Shown here piece by piece: positions 35,064-46,456 of a stretch of DNA of 64,000 bases (the first letter of the stretch is position 1; the number at the start of each line of letters is the position of its first letter). The stretch comes from Microbacterium sp. Gd 4-13 (GTDB taxonomy: Bacteria; Actinomycetota; Actinomycetes; Actinomycetales; Microbacteriaceae): assembly GCF_003095395.1 (NCBI RefSeq), contig NZ_QEIJ01000001.1:434001-498000 (forward strand), in the 5' to 3' direction. Position numbers and translations under genes: made by a program. The notes under the pieces were generated by a model. The model saw nothing but the letters and a program-made list of their open reading frames with translations, searched no databases and was not told the origin of the DNA.

Positions 35064-35097
35064 CCTCGGAAACTCTCGCCAGTTTCCGGGGCTTTTT
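35064..35097 (+). terminator. terminator of tRNA-Lys
   Basis: An 11-base stem (CCTCGGAAACT with AGTTTCCGGGG, one G-T pair) with a six-base loop is followed by CTTTTT. A standard intrinsic terminator beginning 8 bp after the tRNA. Confidence 0.85.
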
Positions 35098-35151
35098 CGC
35101 TTTTCCGGGCCCGTGGTGGCGCGGGGCCTGCCCCCTGGATCACTGCGAAAA

Positions 35152-35198
35152 GGCTCCGATCCACCTCGGAATGCCGCAGCAGGAGGTGGACCGGAGCC
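35152..35198 (-). terminator. terminator of the MFS/MarR operon
   Basis: A 16-base stem (GGCTCCGATCCACCTC and GAGGTGGACCGGAGCC, one mismatch). Read on the minus strand it is followed by TTTT, and it lies 24 bp beyond the stop of the minus-strand MFS gene. It therefore terminates that leftward operon and may also stop rightward read-through from the tRNA. Confidence 0.8.
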
Positions 35199-35221
35199 CT
35201 TGTGTGGTGATCGGGTGAGCG

Positions 35222-36448
35222 TCAGGCGGCGTCGCCGACGAGGATGGCGGCGCCCTCCTCCGCAGCATCCGCTTCGCGTTCGTCGATCCGTGCCAGAGCG
35301 CGGCGCCCGATGAGCAGGGTGACGACGGCGAGGGCGACGGATGCGGCGGCGAACCAGTACGGCACGCTGACGGTGAATGCGTGCCACAAGAGGGCTGCGA
35401 GCGGGGGAGCGGCGGCTCCTCCGAGGAAGCGCACGGCCGAGTACGCCGAGCTGGCGACCGAGCGGGGGAGGTCGGTCGCCTCCATCACCGACTCGGTGAG
35501 GACCGTGTTCATGAGGCCGAGCAAGAGGCCGCCCACGATGATGCAGGTCACGAGCGCGGCGGGCGAGCCGGCGACGAATCCCGCGACGACGAGGTCGACG
35601 GCGAGAAGCGGCAGCACGATCAGCATCGCGGTCGTGCGGCGCATCGTGCGCAGGAGAAGCGGGGCGACCCAGACGCTGGTGATCGCGAGGGCCACGCCCC
35701 ACCCGAAGAACGTGAAGCCGATCCCCATGGCGCCGAAGCCCAGCGGGAACGGTGAGAAGGCCAACAGCACGAAGAAGGCGATGTTGTAGAACAGCGCCGT
35801 GACCGCCAGCACGGCGAGAGGCGGTTGCCGCAGTGCCCGGATCGGTGCCGACAGGCGCGTCGGTGTGGGCGTGGGCTCCTTGCCGCGGAGCAGAAGCAGC
35901 ACGGCGATGAACGCGATGGCCATGAGGGCGACGACACCGAAGAACGGTCCGCGCCAGCTGACCTCGCCGAGGAGACCGCCCAGGAGGGGTCCGATCGCGA
36001 TGCCCAGCCCGAGGGCTGCCTCGTACAGGATGATCGCCGCGGCGCTGCCACCGCTCGCCGAGCCGACGATCGTCGCGAGCGCCGTCGAGATGAACAGCGC
36101 ATTGCCCAAGCCCCAGCCGGCCCGGAACCCGATCACCGCGTCGACGCTGCCGCTCACCGCGCACAGGAGGGCGAAGACGACGATGAGGGCGAGCCCCACG
36201 AGCAGGGTGCGCTTCGCGCCGATACGGCTCGACACCCAGCTCGTGACGAGCATCGCGAGCCCGGTGACGAGGAGGTAGCTCGTGAAGAGCAGCTCGGTCT
36301 CGACGGGGCTCGCCTGGAGCGATTCTGCGATCGCCGGGAGGATCGGATCGACGAGACCGATCCCCATGAACGCGACGACGCAGGCGAATGCGACAGCCCA
36401 GACCTGGGCGGGCTGGCGCCAGACACTCGTGGCGGAGGCACCGCTCAT
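35222..36448 (-). CDS. MFS drug-efflux transporter
   Basis: A 12-helix exporter, 408 aa. The N-terminal part resembles drug:H+ antiporters (GIGLVDPILPAIAESLQASPVETELLFTSYLLVTGLAMLVTSWVSSRIGAKRTL). Helix 5 carries a GIAIGPLLGGLLG stretch like antiporter motif C. It is encoded directly after a MarR gene with a four-base overlap (ATGA), a common arrangement for self-controlled efflux; the substrate is unknown. Confidence 0.86.
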   Translation of the reverse strand: MSGASATSVWRQPAQVWAVAFACVVAFMGIGLVDPILPAIAESLQASPVETELLFTSYLLVTGLAMLVTSWVSSRIGAKRTLLVGLALIVVFALLCAVSGSVDAVIGFRAGWGLGNALFISTALATIVGSASGGSAAAIILYEAALGLGIAIGPLLGGLLGEVSWRGPFFGVVALMAIAFIAVLLLLRGKEPTPTPTRLSAPIRALRQPPLAVLAVTALFYNIAFFVLLAFSPFPLGFGAMGIGFTFFGWGVALAITSVWVAPLLLRTMRRTTAMLIVLPLLAVDLVVAGFVAGSPAALVTCIIVGGLLLGLMNTVLTESVMEATDLPRSVASSAYSAVRFLGGAAAPPLAALLWHAFTVSVPYWFAAASVALAVVTLLIGRRALARIDEREADAAEEGAAILVGDAA

Positions 36449-36876
36449 CGCACGGCCTCCGTCATCGCGGTCTTGCGTGAGATGAGATCCGCCGTCCGTC
36501 GGACCGCCTCCCAGTCGTCGTCGTCGAGGTCGGAGAAGAAGGGCAGGAGCGCGTCCTGCAGCCGTACGAGCCACGTGTCGAGCGCGGCGTCGCCGGCCTC
36601 GGTCACGGAGACGACGGATGCGCGGGAGTCCGCAGCATCCGGTGCCCGTTCGAGGAACCCTGCCTCGACCATCTGGCCCACCAGGCGGGTCATCCCGGGC
36701 TGCGAGATGCGGCTGAGCACCGCGAGCTCGCCCACCCGCAGCGGACCCTGGTCGCGAAGGAGCTTGAGGGTGCGCCACTGCGCCGACGGGGTCTCGTTGT
36801 CGAGCGTGAGCGCCGCCATGCGGGTGAGTGCGTTCGCGGCGATGATCAGCCGCTGGATGTCTTCTGCACGCGTCAT
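36445..36876 (-). CDS. MarR family transcriptional regulator
   Basis: 143 aa, a typical single-domain MarR protein: LRVGELAVLSRISQPGMTRLVGQMVEAGFLERAPDAADSRASVVSVTEAG is the winged helix with its basic wing. TATGCT ends 6 nt before the ATG, so the message is probably leaderless. The palindrome ATACC-CTA-GGTAT lies 23 bp upstream of the ATG, near the -35. The gene leads a two-gene operon with the MFS exporter and probably represses it. Confidence 0.88.
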   Translation of the reverse strand: MTRAEDIQRLIIAANALTRMAALTLDNETPSAQWRTLKLLRDQGPLRVGELAVLSRISQPGMTRLVGQMVEAGFLERAPDAADSRASVVSVTEAGDAALDTWLVRLQDALLPFFSDLDDDDWEAVRRTADLISRKTAMTEAVR

Positions 36877-36898
36877 GCAAGAAGCATAACGCGGATAT

Positions 36899-36911
36899 AT
36901 ACCCTAGGTAT
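36899..36911. promoter_or_regulatory. probable MarR operator
   Basis: ATACC-CTA-GGTAT, a perfect inverted repeat in a strikingly AT-rich stretch, lies between the MarR start and the end of the small membrane-protein gene. Relative to the TATGCT -10 box of marR it falls in the -35 region. The link to this MarR protein is positional. Confidence 0.55.
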
Positions 36912-36914
36912 GGG

Positions 36915-37172
36915 TTAGCGCTTCACGCGTTCCTTGAGAAGGCGCTTCTGCTCGCCCTTCGACAGCGGCGAGTCGCCCGCGATGAGCTTGCCGCGGGACG
37001 AGCGGCGGGTATCGACGACAGCGCCGATCGCCAGGGCGAGGGTGATTCCCCAGCTCAGCCAACCCAGCGCCGTCCGCCACGTGAACGGCTCGTTGCTGCG
37101 CAGGCTCCGAAGGAGCGTGAGGCCGCTCGTGATGGCGCTCAGGAGACCGGTTCCGAAGATGTACTTGCGCAT
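36915..37172 (-). CDS. small membrane protein, hypothetical
   Basis: 85 aa with one clear helix (TALGWLSWGITLALAIGAVV, residues about 34-53), a hydrophobic N-terminus (YIFGTGLLSAITSGLTLL) and a basic C-terminus (KGEQKRLLKERVKR). No family recognised. TAGCGT ends 7 nt before the ATG. It lies just upstream of marR on the same strand, with its stop beside the proposed operator, so it is probably a separate unit. Confidence 0.65.
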   Translation of the reverse strand: MRKYIFGTGLLSAITSGLTLLRSLRSNEPFTWRTALGWLSWGITLALAIGAVVDTRRSSRGKLIAGDSPLSKGEQKRLLKERVKR

Positions 37173-37286
37173 GCCTCACACGCTACCGGGGCCGGCAGCG
37201 TACCCGACGCAGGCTTGACAGGCACCCGCCGGGGCCGTCCGCCGCCCGCTGTTAGCCTGGGATTCCGCCCAGCGAGGAGAATTTCC

Positions 37287-38702
37287 GTGACCAAGGCCGA
37301 TTTCGTCGTCGTCGCAAACCGACTTCCCGTCGATCGGTCGGGTGATGACGAGCCGTGGCGCCGGTCGCCCGGAGGTCTCGTCACCGCTCTCGAGCCGGTG
37401 ATGCGCAAGGCCGACGGCGCCTGGGTCGGGTGGGCCGGGCAGCCCGACGTCGAGTTGGAGCCCTTCGAGTTCGAGGGATCGCACCTCGTGCCGGTCATGC
37501 TGACCGCCGAAGATATCGAGAACTACTACGAGGGCTTCTCGAACGACACGATCTGGCCGCTGTACCACGACGTGATCGCGGCGCCCCGATACCGGCGGCA
37601 GTGGTGGGACGCCTACGTGCGGGTGAACCGGCGCTTCGCCGAGGCTGCAGCCGCCGCGGCCGACGAGAACGCGATCGTGTGGGTGCAGGACTACCAGCTG
37701 CAGCTCGTGCCACGGATGCTGCGCGAAGCGCGCCCCGATCTCACCATCGGGTACTTCCACCACATCCCGTTCCCCGCCTATGGCCTGTACTCGCAGTTGC
37801 CGTGGCGTCGGCAAGTGCTCGAGGGTCTGCTCGGTGCCGATGTCATCGGCTTCCAGAGGGTGGCCGATGCGGGCAACTTCGCCCGTGCCGTCCGCCGTCA
37901 GCTCCGGTATGAGACGAAGGCGTCGGGCATCACGGTGCCCGACGGTCAGGGCGGCACACGACGGGCTCTCGCGAAGGCGTTCCCGATCTCGATCGACGCC
38001 GATTCGTACATCGAACTCGCCCAGCGGCCCGAGATCCAGGCGCGTGCGGCCGAGATCCGCGAGAGTCTCGGAAACCCGAAGAAGATCCTTCTCGGGGTCG
38101 ACCGCCTCGATTACACCAAGGGCATCCGGCACCGCCTGAAGGCTTTCGGAGAGCTGCTCGAAGACGGGCGCGTGTCGGTCGACGACGTGACGCTCGTGCA
38201 GGTCGCGAGCCCGAGCCGCGAGCGGGTCGAGGCGTACGTGCAGCTGCGCGACGAGATCGAGCTGGCGGTCGGCCGCGTCAACGGCGACTACGACACCATG
38301 GGCCACACCGCCATCCGATACCTGCACCAGGCGTATCCCCGCGAGGAGATGGTCGCGCTGTACCTCGCCGCCGACGTGATGCTCGTCACGGCGTTGCGCG
38401 ACGGGATGAACCTCGTCGCGAAGGAGTACGTCGCCAGCCGCGTCGACAACCGCGGGGTGCTCGTGCTGAGCGAGTTCGCGGGTGCCGCCGACGAGCTCGG
38501 CAGCGCGATCCACATCAACCCGCACGACATCGGCGGGCTGAAGGACGCCATCATGCGCGCCATCGAGATGCCCGCCGCCGAGCAGGGGCGGCGCATGAGA
38601 GCGCTGCGGCGCCGCGTGCGCGAGCACGACGTCGAAGACTGGTCGCGCGAGTTCCTCGAGGCGCTGTCGGTCTTCCACGGACCCGGATCGGTGGTGGAGT
38701 GA
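37287..38702 (+). CDS. otsA: trehalose-6-phosphate synthase
   Basis: Condenses UDP-(or GDP-)glucose with glucose 6-phosphate to trehalose 6-phosphate, for osmotic and desiccation protection. The 471-aa GT20 enzyme shows VVVANRLPVDR, RSPGGLVTALEPVM, VWVQDYQLQLVPRMLR, GYFHHIPFPAYGLYSQLPWR, LLGVDRLDYTKGIRHRL and LRDGMNLVAKEYVA in order. The GTG at 37287 follows a GAGGAG site; a TAGCCT -10 lies about 30 bp upstream, so this gene has a leader. It overlaps otsB by four bases. Confidence 0.96.
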   Translation: MTKADFVVVANRLPVDRSGDDEPWRRSPGGLVTALEPVMRKADGAWVGWAGQPDVELEPFEFEGSHLVPVMLTAEDIENYYEGFSNDTIWPLYHDVIAAPRYRRQWWDAYVRVNRRFAEAAAAAADENAIVWVQDYQLQLVPRMLREARPDLTIGYFHHIPFPAYGLYSQLPWRRQVLEGLLGADVIGFQRVADAGNFARAVRRQLRYETKASGITVPDGQGGTRRALAKAFPISIDADSYIELAQRPEIQARAAEIRESLGNPKKILLGVDRLDYTKGIRHRLKAFGELLEDGRVSVDDVTLVQVASPSRERVEAYVQLRDEIELAVGRVNGDYDTMGHTAIRYLHQAYPREEMVALYLAADVMLVTALRDGMNLVAKEYVASRVDNRGVLVLSEFAGAADELGSAIHINPHDIGGLKDAIMRAIEMPAAEQGRRMRALRRRVREHDVEDWSREFLEALSVFHGPGSVVE

Positions 38703-39490
38703 TGACCATGCCGAACTCCGACGCGCTGCTCGACGCCCTCGCGGCGACGCCCCGTCTGCTCGTCGCCCTCGACTTCGACGGCACGATCTCGCCGCACGCC
38801 GATGACCCGATGCAGTCGCGGATGCTGCCCGCCGCCCGCACGGCACTGCAGTCGCTGGCCGCGCTGCCCGACACGACGGTCGCGCTCGTCTCCGGTCGCA
38901 GTCTGTCCGACCTCCGCGTCATCGCGGAGCACGGCGACGACTCGCCGTGGCTGCTCGCCGGGTCGCACGGTGCGGAGTACTGGCGCCCCGGGGAGGGGAT
39001 GATCGAGCCGCAGGAGGAGTCGGACGACGTCCGCCTCCGCGACCGGCTGTTCGCCGAGGCTCAAGCGGCGGTCGCCGATCATCCGGGCGTCTGGATCGAG
39101 CCGAAGACCTTCGGCTTCGCGGTTCACACCCGGATGGTGAAGGATGATGCGTCGCGGACGGCGGCGAACGATGCCGTCGACGCGATCGTGGCGGCCGAGG
39201 CCCCGTCATGGCGTCGCCGGACGGGCCAGAACATCGTCGAGTTCGCCTTCCGCCACGAGGGCAAAGACACGGCGGTCGCTGCGCTGCGGGAGCAGACGGC
39301 ATCGACGGCCGTGCTCTTCGCGGGGGACGACGTCACCGACGAAGACGCGCTGCGCAGTCTCTCGGACGGCGATCTCGGCGTGCACGTGGGCACCAAGGAA
39401 ACGGCCGCGACCGTGTCGGTCTCCGACATCCCCGCATTCGCCGCGCTGCTGGACGACCTGGCGCGTCGGCGAGCCGCGCGCCCGGAATAG
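38699..39490 (+). CDS. otsB: trehalose-6-phosphate phosphatase
   Basis: Removes the phosphate from trehalose 6-phosphate. The 263-aa HAD hydrolase has the nucleophile motif LLVALDFDGTISP, motif II VALVSGRS, the GSHGAEYW segment and the C-terminal metal site FAGDDVTDEDA. The GTG at 38699 overlaps the otsA stop (GTGA); ATG at 38702 or 38708 would serve as well. Together with otsA it completes trehalose synthesis in one operon. Confidence 0.95.
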   Translation: MMTMPNSDALLDALAATPRLLVALDFDGTISPHADDPMQSRMLPAARTALQSLAALPDTTVALVSGRSLSDLRVIAEHGDDSPWLLAGSHGAEYWRPGEGMIEPQEESDDVRLRDRLFAEAQAAVADHPGVWIEPKTFGFAVHTRMVKDDASRTAANDAVDAIVAAEAPSWRRRTGQNIVEFAFRHEGKDTAVAALREQTASTAVLFAGDDVTDEDALRSLSDGDLGVHVGTKETAATVSVSDIPAFAALLDDLARRRAARPE

Positions 39491-39499
39491 ACTGCCGAT

Positions 39500-41206
39500 A
39501 TGGCCCACCCCGACAACTCCATCGACATCAAACCCCGCAGCCGCGTGGTGACCGACGGCATCGAAGCCACCACGTCGCGCGGAATGCTCCGTGCCGTGGG
39601 CATGGGCGACGCCGACTGGGACAAGCCCCAGATCGGCATCGCGTCGAGCTGGAACGAGATCACCCCCTGCAACCTGAGCCTCGACCGGCTCGCCCAGGGC
39701 GCCAAGGAAGGCGTCCACGCCGGGGGCGGCTACCCGCTCCAGTTCGGAACCATCTCGGTCTCGGACGGCATCTCGATGGGCCACGAGGGCATGCACTTCT
39801 CGCTCGTCTCCCGCGAGGTCATCGCCGATTCGGTCGAGACCGTGATGATGGCCGAGCGCCTCGACGGGTCGGTGCTGCTCGCCGGCTGCGACAAGTCGAT
39901 CCCCGGCATGCTCATGGCCAGCGCCCGTCTCGACCTCTCGAGCGTCTTCCTCTACGCGGGCTCCATCGCCCCGGGTTGGGTGAAGCTCAGCGACGGCACC
40001 GAGAAGGACGTCACGATCATCGACTCGTTCGAGGCGGTCGGTGCGTGTCTGGCGGGCAAGATGAGCGAAGCGGACCTCAAGCGCATCGAGTGCGCGATCG
40101 CTCCGGGCGAAGGCGCCTGCGGCGGCATGTACACCGCCAACACGATGGCCTCGGTGGCCGAGGCGCTCGGTCTGAGCCTCCCCGGATCGGCCGCCCCGCC
40201 GTCGGCCGACCGTCGCCGCGACTACTTCGCGCACCGATCGGGCGAGGCAGTCGTCAACCTGCTGCGCCAGGGGATCACCACGCGCGACATCCTGACGAAG
40301 GAAGCCTTCGAGAACGCGATCGCCCTGGCGATGGCGCTCGGCGGATCGACGAACGTCGTGCTCCACCTCCTCGCGATCGCGAACGAGGCCGAGGTCGAGC
40401 TCTCGCTCCACGACTTCAACCGCATCGGCGACAAGACGCCCCATGTGGCCGACATGAAGCCGTTCGGCAAGTACGTCATGAACGACGTCGACCGGCATGG
40501 CGGCATCCCCGTGATCATGAAGGCGATGCTCGACGAGGGCCTGCTGCACGGCGACGCGCTGACGGTGACGGGTAAGACGCTCGCCGAGAACCTGCGCGAT
40601 CTCGACCCCGACCCGATCGACGGCACCGTCATCCACACGTTCGACAACCCGATCCACGAGAGCGGCGGGATCACGATCCTGCACGGCTCGATCGCGCCCG
40701 AGGGCGCGGTCGTGAAGTCGGCCGGGTTCGACGCGGACGTGTTCGAAGGACCCGCTCGCGTCTTCGAGCGCGAGCGCGGCGCGATGGACGCGCTGGAGGC
40801 CGGCGAGATCCACGCCGGCGACGTCGTGGTCATCCGCTACGAGGGCCCCAAGGGCGGCCCCGGCATGCGCGAGATGCTCGCCATCACCGCCGCCATCAAG
40901 GGGGCCGGGCTCGGCAAGGATGTACTACTCTTGACGGACGGACGATTCTCAGGCGGCACAACCGGCCTGTGCATCGGCCACATAGCACCCGAAGCGGTGG
41001 ACGCTGGTCCCATCGCCTTCGTGCGCGATGGTGATCTGATACGGGTCGATATCGCGGCTCGCACTCTCGACCTACTCGTCGACGAGACCGAGCTGAGCTC
41101 CCGCCGCTCTGGCTGGGAGCCGCTTCCCCCGCGCTATACCCGTGGCGTCCTGGCCAAGTACTCGAAGCTCGTGCAGTCCGCCGCCCGCGGCGCCGTCACG
41201 GGCTGA
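39500..41206 (+). CDS. ilvD: dihydroxy-acid dehydratase
   Basis: Fe-S enzyme that dehydrates dihydroxy acids to the 2-keto acids of valine and isoleucine. The 568-aa protein has the three cluster cysteines Cys57 (TPCN), Cys130 (GCDKS) and Cys207 ([12 protein letters not shown]). TAGACT ends 6 nt before the ATG (leaderless). From about 40918 to 41150 the codon choice changes sharply: GTA, CTA, TTG, CGA, TCA, ACA and ATA appear, all nearly absent earlier. The encoded family sequence continues normally ([19 protein letters not shown]). This suggests a recombined 3' end. Confidence 0.96.
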   Translation: MAHPDNSIDIKPRSRVVTDGIEATTSRGMLRAVGMGDADWDKPQIGIASSWNEITPCNLSLDRLAQGAKEGVHAGGGYPLQFGTISVSDGISMGHEGMHFSLVSREVIADSVETVMMAERLDGSVLLAGCDKSIPGMLMASARLDLSSVFLYAGSIAPGWVKLSDGTEKDVTIIDSFEAVGACLAGKMSEADLKRIECAIAPGEGACGGMYTANTMASVAEALGLSLPGSAAPPSADRRRDYFAHRSGEAVVNLLRQGITTRDILTKEAFENAIALAMALGGSTNVVLHLLAIANEAEVELSLHDFNRIGDKTPHVADMKPFGKYVMNDVDRHGGIPVIMKAMLDEGLLHGDALTVTGKTLAENLRDLDPDPIDGTVIHTFDNPIHESGGITILHGSIAPEGAVVKSAGFDADVFEGPARVFERERGAMDALEAGEIHAGDVVVIRYEGPKGGPGMREMLAITAAIKGAGLGKDVLLLTDGRFSGGTTGLCIGHIAPEAVDAGPIAFVRDGDLIRVDIAARTLDLLVDETELSSRRSGWEPLPPRYTRGVLAKYSKLVQSAARGAVTG

Positions 41207-41243
41207 CGGCCCGCCCCCCATCACCGCTCCAAGGAGCTTCACC

Positions 41244-44706
<3,463 letters not shown>

Positions 44707-44722
44707 CCCCGCCGGTCGACCA

Positions 44723-44789
44723 CGAGACCCGTTCCCACCGGCGAGACCCCGACATTGTGTCGGGGTCTCGCTGCGGGGGACGGGTCTCG
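44723..44789 (+). terminator. nested hairpins after ilvC
   Basis: The inner stem CGAGACCCCGACA-TTG-TGTCGGGGTCTCG (44742-44770) is perfect over 13 bp. It sits inside an outer pair, CGAGACCCGTTCCC (44723-44736) and GGGGACGGGTCTCG (44776-44789). It begins 16 bp after the ilvC stop, so it should end that transcript. The outer arm shares CGAGACCCGTTC with the region after prfB. Confidence 0.75.
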
Positions 44790-44806
44790 CCGTTTAGGGT
44801 GGCCGG

Positions 44807-45424
44807 ATGAACGCCGACGGAGACGTACCCACCTCGATCGCGCTCGACACCTGGCTGGCGAAGCTCGCCGAGCCCACCGGGGCTCCGGGCGGCGGATCGG
44901 CCGCCGGGGTGATGATGGGGCTCGCCGCGGCGCTCCTGCACATGGTGTGCGGCTACACGCCCGACGAGCCGGCTGCCGTCGCCGCGGGCGGTCGCGTCGG
45001 CGAGCTGCGCGAGAGAGCCCTGCGCGCGGCGAACGAAGACGGCATCCGCTCCCGCGCGCTCGGTGCCGCCCTGGCCTCCCGCGATCCCGCCCGCAGCATC
45101 CCGTTGCATCGTGAAGCCGTCGCGGCGTCGCTGTCGTCGGCCGAGCTCGCCGAGGTCGGCATCGCCCTCGCCGCGGAGCTGCGGACGGTCGCAGACGTCG
45201 GCAACCCGAGCGTGGTCGCCGACACGGGCGTGGCCGCCGAGGCGCTGGCCGCCGGGCTCGGCGCGGCGCTGATCAACCTCCACGCGAACGTCCGTCTGGC
45301 GCGCAAGCATGCCACCGAGGGCGACGACGACGCACCGCTCGTCGGCGTCGACGAGGTCGGCGAGCGAGGCGGGCGGGTGCGGGACGAGATCGACGCCATC
45401 CGCGTGGCGGTATCGGGCACCTGA
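44807..45424 (+). CDS. cyclodeaminase/cyclohydrolase family protein (FTCD C-terminal domain type)
   Basis: A four-helix-bundle protein related to formiminotetrahydrofolate cyclodeaminase and to methenyl-THF cyclohydrolases; it probably acts on a folate one-carbon unit. The 205-aa product has the family start (WLAKLAEPTGAPGGGSAAGVMMGLAAALLHMVCG) and the helix VADVGNPSVVADTGVAAEALAAGLGAALINLHANV. No partner formiminotransferase is nearby. TAGGGT ends 6 nt before the ATG. Confidence 0.83.
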   Translation: MNADGDVPTSIALDTWLAKLAEPTGAPGGGSAAGVMMGLAAALLHMVCGYTPDEPAAVAAGGRVGELRERALRAANEDGIRSRALGAALASRDPARSIPLHREAVAASLSSAELAEVGIALAAELRTVADVGNPSVVADTGVAAEALAAGLGAALINLHANVRLARKHATEGDDDAPLVGVDEVGERGGRVRDEIDAIRVAVSGT

Positions 45425-45451
45425 CGCGACCCCGCGCATTACGCTGGGGGA

Positions 45452-45958
45452 GTGACCACCCGCCGCGACGATGACGCCCTGAGCTGGGACGGAGACGACG
45501 ACCCCACGCTCGACGTCGGCGCCGACACGTCCCGCGCGACGATCGACGAGCCGGTCCCGGATGCTGCGCCCGCCGCTGTCGAGCAACGACCCGCGCGAGC
45601 AGCGGCCGAACCCGAGCCGGCGGACCTCGTCGAGCGCGAGCCCGAGCAGGCCGCCGAACCGGCCGCCATGGGCAATGCCGCGCTCGTATCGATCGGTCTG
45701 ATCGCGGGCGCCTACATCTTCTTCGCCATCGGGTGGGTCATCGCGGGGCTCCGGCTCCAGGCGGTCTCGGGACTCCTCGTCGACCCCGTGATGTACGCCG
45801 CGGGAACCTGGGGCGCCACCCTGGCAGGACCGATCTGGTTCCTCACCGCGTTCGTGCTGACCCGCCGGTCGCGTACCTGGGTGCGCTTCGTCGCCCTTCT
45901 CGTCGGGCTCGTGCTCGTCGTGCCGTGGCCTTTCCTGCAGACGGGAGTCGGCGTATGA
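45452..45958 (+). CDS. membrane protein with acidic N-terminal tail
   Basis: 168 aa. The first 70 residues are acidic and rich in Ala/Pro/Glu, likely disordered. Three helices follow (ALVSIGLIAGAYIFFAIGWVIAGL, AAGTWGATLAGPIWFLTAFVL, FVALLVGLVLVVPWPFL). Such low-complexity tails can draw spurious matches to DNA polymerase III tau; nothing here supports that. TACGCT ends 6 nt before the GTG. Overlaps the next gene by four bases. Confidence 0.68.
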   Translation: MTTRRDDDALSWDGDDDPTLDVGADTSRATIDEPVPDAAPAAVEQRPARAAAEPEPADLVEREPEQAAEPAAMGNAALVSIGLIAGAYIFFAIGWVIAGLRLQAVSGLLVDPVMYAAGTWGATLAGPIWFLTAFVLTRRSRTWVRFVALLVGLVLVVPWPFLQTGVGV

Positions 45959-46302
45959 CCGCTGTCGAAGAGTCTCCGACCACGCGGCGGAACCCCACGT
46001 GGATGGTGGTGGCCATCGCGGGCGGATTCGGTCTCTTCTACGCGTACATCGTGTGGAACTCCGTCGGGCTGCTGGTGTCGCAGGCGACCGGGCCTCTGGG
46101 GATCAACGCCGCGGGGTGGGCGCTGCTGCTCTCGGCAGCTGTCTTCCCGCTCCTCGCCTTCGGGGCCGCGTTCGCCGTCGGTTACCGCCGCCGGGCCGGG
46201 CAGTTCGCGCTCGTCCTCCTGACGGGGCTCGGTCTCTCGGCGGTGTTCTGGTTCAACGTCTTGGCCTACGCGGCGACGAAGGGTGCGGAGCTGCTGGGCT
46301 GA
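45955..46302 (+). CDS. three-helix membrane protein, hypothetical
   Basis: 115 aa, three predicted helices (residues about 16-38, 52-76 and 85-107) with few polar residues outside. No family recognised. It overlaps the previous membrane protein (ATGA), so the two are probably made together and may form a complex. Confidence 0.65.
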   Translation: MTAVEESPTTRRNPTWMVVAIAGGFGLFYAYIVWNSVGLLVSQATGPLGINAAGWALLLSAAVFPLLAFGAAFAVGYRRRAGQFALVLLTGLGLSAVFWFNVLAYAATKGAELLG

Positions 46303-46456
46303 GTCACTCCGCCTCTGGCGACCGCACGTGAGCGGCCCGTCACACGATCGGGCGTGGGTGTCGGGCCGCGATAGGCTGGCCCAACCCGTGCCCTCGGTCG
46401 TGTGACCGTCGGTCCGCCGCATCCACCGCTCTCGCGTACCGCCGAAGGATCTGTCT

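Noticed and set aside
37215..37286. Upstream extension of otsA
   Set aside because: The GTG at 37287 has a GAGGAG site and the conserved VVVANRLP strand follows at once; the extension covers the promoter.
39206..40813. A 535-codon minus-strand frame over otsB/ilvD, and similar long frames at 2921-4567, 46340-47932 and 48724-50613
   Set aside because: All are mirror frames of well-identified genes and show no conserved motif.
41207..41243. Attenuator leader peptide between ilvD and ilvB
   Set aside because: The 37-bp gap holds only the ribosome binding site of ilvB; no branched-chain-rich short frame or hairpin fits.
45452..45958. Possible DNA polymerase III gamma/tau subunit
   Set aside because: Only the acidic Ala/Pro tail could suggest this; the rest is three membrane helices and there is no AAA+ domain.
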